From: Chryseobacterium aquifrigidense
Lineage (GTDB): Bacteria; Bacteroidota; Bacteroidia; Flavobacteriales; Weeksellaceae
Assembly (NCBI RefSeq): GCF_006716485.1
Contig: NZ_VFPD01000001.1
Coordinates: 210,760-274,759, forward strand
Reading direction: 5' to 3'
DNA length: 64,000 nt
Part shown: piece by piece, positions 60,319 to 64,000 of the stretch
Layout: the number at the start of each line of letters is the position of its first letter
Position numbering within the stretch: the first letter of the stretch is position 1
The notes under the pieces: model-generated
What the model was told of the DNA's origin: nothing
What the model saw: the letters and a program-made list of their open reading frames with translations, nothing else
Databases searched by the model: none
Made by a program: the position numbers and the translations under genes

Positions 60319-62718
60319 TTAAAACTCCAGAAACTTCAGTTTAAACTGGATGGCAAAATTTTCTCTGAAGTGTGGTGTCGCATAATAACCCACTCTGTAA
60401 AATACACCGAGATTGAAATAGCTGGAAAGGAAATTATTCCATTCCACGCCGACTTCCTGATACAGGTGATCCAGTTTTCTGAATTTAAACTGATGGTATT
60501 CCGGATGTTTCATATCTCCGATAGTTCCTCTTAAGACAAAATCAAAGCTGGAAACATTGTGTCCGAAACTTTTTAAATACCAGGGAAGTTTGTGTGTGAA
60601 GTAATAGGCTACGAATCTGTCATTATAGTATTTTCCTCCCTCCAGTGTTGCAAATCCAAGGTACGATGTAAGGTTAAAATTAAAATCTTTACCTGGCGAA
60701 GCCAGTCCGTTCATCGTAAAATTTTTCCAGATCGGCGCTCCACCCAGCACAAGACCTCCATACAATCTGAAACCTGTAGTCCCGATTGGTGTTTTGAAAT
60801 TATGAACAAACAAGGCGTCAAAGCGGGAATAATTAAAATCTCCCTGCAGGATTTTGTAACTCTGCTCATAATTAAAATAGAGTTCAGGGTATTTCTGATC
60901 AATCAGAGATTTTCCCTGTGGAGTCATGATATTGGTAGAATTCGGAGAATATTTTAAGGTGAAAAGAGTATTGAAATTGCGGTATGAAGTACCCCTGTCC
61001 CTGAACTGATAGTCAAATTCTGCTTCTTCTGTATTTCTTCTTACAGCAAGAGCAACGGTAAGCCCGTTAGTGACATCGTTGAGGTAAGATAATGACATTC
61101 CTTTAAAGTGAAAATACCGGTCGTTATTCAGATTATTCCCGAAGTTCATCATTCTCATCTTGAAATTCCAAAGCTTTCGGTTGAATTCTCCTGAGGCTGT
61201 TACATCATCATACACCTCAAATCTGAAAAAGGAGTTCTTTTCCAGAGTGGTTTTCATGTCAAGCCCCATTCCGTACTTCCATTTTCTGTCTTTTACTCCG
61301 TAAGCAAAGTAGTAATCCGGTGAAAAGTAAGGGTTGAAATTTTCATTCAGCTTGGCTTTTAAACCTAATCTAAAACCTTCATAAGAGTTATAGTTAACAA
61401 TTTCATCTACGGCAAAATCCACAGAACCTACTCGGATCTGTCCGTTCAGTAATCCTGATAAAATCTGTGCTTTGCTGTCAATTTTATATTTTTTTCCTAA
61501 ACTGTCGATCGTTTTATAGGTATTTTGTTCCCTCTCGGTAAGCGGATCCGTTCTATATTGGTCCAGCGAATGGCCGTCAATATTTTTTACAGAAAAAGTA
61601 TAGCCTTTGAAATCTTTTGGATCTTCTTCAATGGGGGATTCAAAATCAAAATATTTTGAGGTAAGAAAAGCGTAGGTTCCAAAGCTTTTTTTGTCTTTTT
61701 TATCATCAGCATGCACTTTGTCATCCATAGCCATTTTACCCATTTTAAGCTTGGCTTTTTCGTGGGCAAGAAACCATTTGTTGTTATAAAACACCCAGGT
61801 ACTGGTGATAATTCCTTCGTTTTTGTTTTTACTGAAATTTTCAATTTTTTTGACTCCGTAAGTTTCAGTATCTACATAGATTGCACCATTATACTTTCGT
61901 TTTCTGTCCGGTTTTTTGTAGTTCACCTCACGGAAACGGATCACAAAGTTTTTTCTTCCATCAAGGCTAATGGTATCCGAAAGGAAGAATCGGTACAGTC
62001 CTCTGTTTTCCGGTTTCAACTGCTCGGGAACAACATCCCTGTTACTTTGCTGAAGGGCAATCATTTCGTAGATTGGCTGTTTCAGACCCGAAATCCTGTT
62101 GTCCAGAATATTGATTTTCTCCCCATATTTTTTGGAATATAAAAACTCCTGAGCCCTTTCCCACAGGAAGAGTTTGCTTTTTGAAAATATTTTTCTTGCG
62201 TTAATATTATTCAGGGAGTCTTTTTCTCTTTTTTTCTTGAAAATGTTTAAATCACTAAAATACTGGTTAAACTGGGAAAGGCTGTCTTCATCAATGTCCA
62301 GAGAAATTTTTTCGTAAGATTTATAAGAATAAGAACCTAAGCTTTTCGGGGAATTTTCTTTGTAGAGTTTATTAACTTTTCTAAGAATTTCCAGAGCTCT
62401 GGGATCACTTTTATCTTCAATAACAATGGCTTCAATGTTGGTTGTCTTAGATATTTTTTTTAGTAAGGAAACCTCCATACTGCTTTCCACAGTAATGGTT
62501 TCTTTCTGATAAGAATCTGCATCAATATCAATGTTTTTACATCCTGTTTTAAACTCCAGAATACCTTGTTCATTGGTGTATCCGATAACTGCATGGTCAC
62601 AGGATATCTTTGCTTTAAAGACAGGTTTTTGACTGGCGTCATCCACAACCTTAATTTTTGTTTGTGAATACCCCAAAAAGCAGATCATAAAAAATAATAA
62701 CAGTAAACCCCTTTTCAT
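60319..62718 (-). CDS. DUF5686 family outer-membrane protein
   Basis: 799 residues with a signal peptide (MKRGLLLLFFMICFLGYSQT). Residues about 20-95 form a carboxypeptidase-regulatory-like beta domain (KIKVVDDASQKPVFKAKISC; TNEQGILEF), a common N-terminus in Bacteroidota outer-membrane proteins. The middle (about 100-420) is helical and beta-mixed. The C-terminal half has many amphipathic strands (GFRLGLKAKLNENFNPYFSP, FDALFVHNFKTPIGTTGFRL, YHQFKFRKLDHLYQEVGVEW) ending VGYYATPHFRENFAIQFKLK FLEF, so it is an outer-membrane barrel. No TonB plug is evident. The function of DUF5686 proteins is unknown. Confidence 0.85.
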   Translation of the reverse strand: MKRGLLLLFFMICFLGYSQTKIKVVDDASQKPVFKAKISCDHAVIGYTNEQGILEFKTGCKNIDIDADSYQKETITVESSMEVSLLKKISKTTNIEAIVIEDKSDPRALEILRKVNKLYKENSPKSLGSYSYKSYEKISLDIDEDSLSQFNQYFSDLNIFKKKREKDSLNNINARKIFSKSKLFLWERAQEFLYSKKYGEKINILDNRISGLKQPIYEMIALQQSNRDVVPEQLKPENRGLYRFFLSDTISLDGRKNFVIRFREVNYKKPDRKRKYNGAIYVDTETYGVKKIENFSKNKNEGIITSTWVFYNNKWFLAHEKAKLKMGKMAMDDKVHADDKKDKKSFGTYAFLTSKYFDFESPIEEDPKDFKGYTFSVKNIDGHSLDQYRTDPLTEREQNTYKTIDSLGKKYKIDSKAQILSGLLNGQIRVGSVDFAVDEIVNYNSYEGFRLGLKAKLNENFNPYFSPDYYFAYGVKDRKWKYGMGLDMKTTLEKNSFFRFEVYDDVTASGEFNRKLWNFKMRMMNFGNNLNNDRYFHFKGMSLSYLNDVTNGLTVALAVRRNTEEAEFDYQFRDRGTSYRNFNTLFTLKYSPNSTNIMTPQGKSLIDQKYPELYFNYEQSYKILQGDFNYSRFDALFVHNFKTPIGTTGFRLYGGLVLGGAPIWKNFTMNGLASPGKDFNFNLTSYLGFATLEGGKYYNDRFVAYYFTHKLPWYLKSFGHNVSSFDFVLRGTIGDMKHPEYHQFKFRKLDHLYQEVGVEWNNFLSSYFNLGVFYRVGYYATPHFRENFAIQFKLKFLEF

Positions 62719-62733
62719 GTAAAAAAACTACGT

Positions 62734-62741
62734 CAAAAATA
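62734..62741 (-). promoter_or_regulatory. -7 promoter element, DUF5686 gene
   Basis: TATTTTTG on the minus strand matches TAnnTTTG exactly, 15 bp before the ATG. The remaining gap to 63131 holds only AT-rich DNA and the alaS terminator. Confidence 0.5.
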
Positions 62742-63071
62742 ATGATATTTATTATTGTAGAAAAGTTTTTAACAGAGTATAACATTGATTTAATCTAATG
62801 TTTTTATGGACTTTTCAAGGGCAAGGTCAAATGAAGAATTGCACCAGATAGTCTTTGTGTATTTTACCGGAATTTCCAAATAAAAACTTCTTAGCAGTTA
62901 AGCTTCAGGAGTTTTAATTTGAATGTTTCGAAAAATTGGTGTTTTGTAGTTAGGCATTCTATTCAGTAAAAAATGCAATCATTTCATGGCTGAGTGTAAT
63001 GTCTTTGCGAACGAAAATATTTATGACGGGTATGTTTTTTTGTGATCATTAGGATTTAATGATTAAAAACG

Positions 63072-63106
63072 AAAACAGGCTGTCTCAAAATGAAACAGCC
63101 TGTTCT
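63072..63106. terminator. Terminator downstream of alaS
   Basis: AACAGGCTGT and ACAGCCTGTT form a 10-bp stem around an 11-nt loop; on the minus strand it is followed by TTTTCGTTTTT. It lies 26 bp beyond the alaS stop. Confidence 0.8.
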
Positions 63107-63131
63107 AAAATTTATAATAGGTATTCTATTT

Positions 63132-64000
63132 TTAAATATTTAAAGCTTTTTGGTAAGCATTTTCCAACCCTTCAATGTTTTTACCACCTGCCGTTGCAAA
63201 GCCTGGGTTTCCACCGCCGCCACCTTGGATTTCTTTTGCAAGATCCTTTACAATAGCACCAGCCTGATAGTCTGCAGCAAGATCATCAGAAACTCCAACG
63301 GTAATCATTGGTTTTCCATCTGCATCAGAAAGGATAATTGTAACTGAAGCCGGGATTTCTCTCTTCAACTGGAATACGATGTCTTTTACAGAACCTGCAT
63401 CCAGCGACGTTTTCTTTACTAAAAGCTGCTTGTTGCCTTTCTGCTCATAAGCATTCTTCCATTCTCCGATTTCTCCTTTTGCTTTTTCCTTTTTAAGAGC
63501 ATCTACTTCAGCCTTTAATGAAGTATTTTCTTCGATCAGTTTTTCGATAGATCTTACCACATCTTTAGACTTCAATAATTGAGAAAGTTCAATGATCTGT
63601 TTTTCAAGGTTGTTGAAATATTCTTCAGATTTATCTCCTGAAATCGCTTCAATCCTTCTGATTCCCGCAGCAGCAGAACCTTCAGAAGTGATCTTGAAAT
63701 GACCAATTTCGCTGGTGTTTTTTACGTGAGTTCCTCCGCAAAGTTCTTTTGAACTTCCAAACTGGATCATTCTCACACTGTCACCATATTTTTCACCAAA
63801 TAAAGCCATTGCCCCTTTCTCCAGAGCTTCCTGGATCGGAATGTTTCTGAATTCCTGTAAAGCAATACTTTCTTTGATCTTTTTATTTACTTTTTCTTCA
63901 ATTAATGCCAGTTCTTCCTCAGTCATTTTGTTGAAATGAGAGAAGTCGAAACGCAGATAATCAGGACCTACATAAGAACCTTTCTGTTCTACGTGAGTTC
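63132..64000 (-). CDS. alaS: Alanine--tRNA ligase, C-terminal part (5' end outside the window)
   Basis: The frame is open through the right edge; upstream of the internal Met at 63926 it reads THVEQKGSYVGPDYLRFDFS, a typical AlaRS stretch leading into the editing domain. In the visible part RMIQFGSSKELCGGTHVKNT (about 55 residues after that Met) carries the Cys and His zinc ligands of the editing site. ITSEGSAAAGIRRIEAISGD follows, then a coiled coil (about 100-140), and the DHHA1-type C-Ala domain ends IQGGGGGNPGFATAGGKN. This is the last quarter to third of the enzyme, which charges tRNA-Ala and clears mischarged Ser/Gly. Confidence 0.95.
   Translation of the reverse strand, partial: THVEQKGSYVGPDYLRFDFSHFNKMTEEELALIEEKVNKKIKESIALQEFRNIPIQEALEKGAMALFGEKYGDSVRMIQFGSSKELCGGTHVKNTSEIGHFKITSEGSAAAGIRRIEAISGDKSEEYFNNLEKQIIELSQLLKSKDVVRSIEKLIEENTSLKAEVDALKKEKAKGEIGEWKNAYEQKGNKQLLVKKTSLDAGSVKDIVFQLKREIPASVTIILSDADGKPMITVGVSDDLAADYQAGAIVKDLAKEIQGGGGGNPGFATAGGKNIEGLENAYQKALNI

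Overview
The window looks like a chromosomal segment of a Flavobacteriia bacterium, most likely Chryseobacterium or a close relative. It is AT-rich, starts lack purine-rich ribosome sites, and many genes are preceded by the Bacteroidota -7 promoter element TAnnTTTG. Family content agrees: DUF5686, BT_3928-type DoxX, DUF1599, DUF1800/DUF1501 pair, LysM/DUF4280 effector genes, and a DnaG whose zinc finger has lost its cysteines. No rRNA, tRNA, CRISPR or intact insertion sequence was seen. Everything here is read from sequence alone; no database search was run.

Region 1 (1-10.6 kb) mixes cobalamin lower-loop genes (cobT, cobS, cobC) with an RNA-repair neighbourhood: an RlaP-type nucleotidyltransferase, a 584-residue protein with a TerD-like C-terminal domain, RtcB RNA ligase, a HopJ-family protein and a WYL regulator. 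The rlaP-type gene and rtcB lie 6 kb apart but share the same promoter/operator block with identical internal spacing, which suggests one regulon. Region 2 (10.6-21.9 kb) carries a DUF1501/DUF1800 pair, an outer-membrane barrel, glucokinase, two YceI proteins (the first behind a perfect FNR/CRP-type box), a hydrolase, an ammonium transporter, serine deaminase, and tyrA. tyrA is preceded by a ribosome-dependent attenuator with a Tyr-Tyr-Tyr leader peptide.

Region 3 (22.0-32.8 kb) is accessory. A LysM protein, a LysM-DUF4280 (PAAR-like) protein and an 839-residue protein with a lysozyme-like and an M23 endopeptidase domain form a tight operon followed by four lipoproteins. This looks like a contact-dependent, probably type VI, peptidoglycan-hydrolase effector with periplasmic immunity candidates. 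The composition changes sharply inside the 839-residue gene, as expected for a swapped toxin end.

Region 4 (32.9-49.2 kb) is mostly core: a Kef-type antiporter, a LytTR two-component system, alanine dehydrogenase, tsaE, dnaG, clpP, a phytase-like esterase lipoprotein, tpiA, an S9 oligopeptidase, a TerB-like protein, a DoxX-family protein and DUF1599. Region 5 (49.5-58.1 kb) has folP and the branched-chain amino-acid operon ilvE-D-B-N-C-A. The ilv operon is preceded by two attenuators in series: one leader peptide rich in Ile/Val, then one rich in Leu/Val/Ile, each with its own terminator and an antiterminator arm. Region 6 (58.1-64 kb) has two copies of a 133-bp hairpin element, an M28 peptidase, a small protein, a DUF5686 outer-membrane protein and the 3' part of alaS.

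The most interesting signals are the tandem ilv attenuators and the matching tyrA attenuator (whose leader peptides begin only 4 nt after the -7 box), the shared rlaP/rtcB control block with the TerD-fold protein, and the effector/immunity operon.
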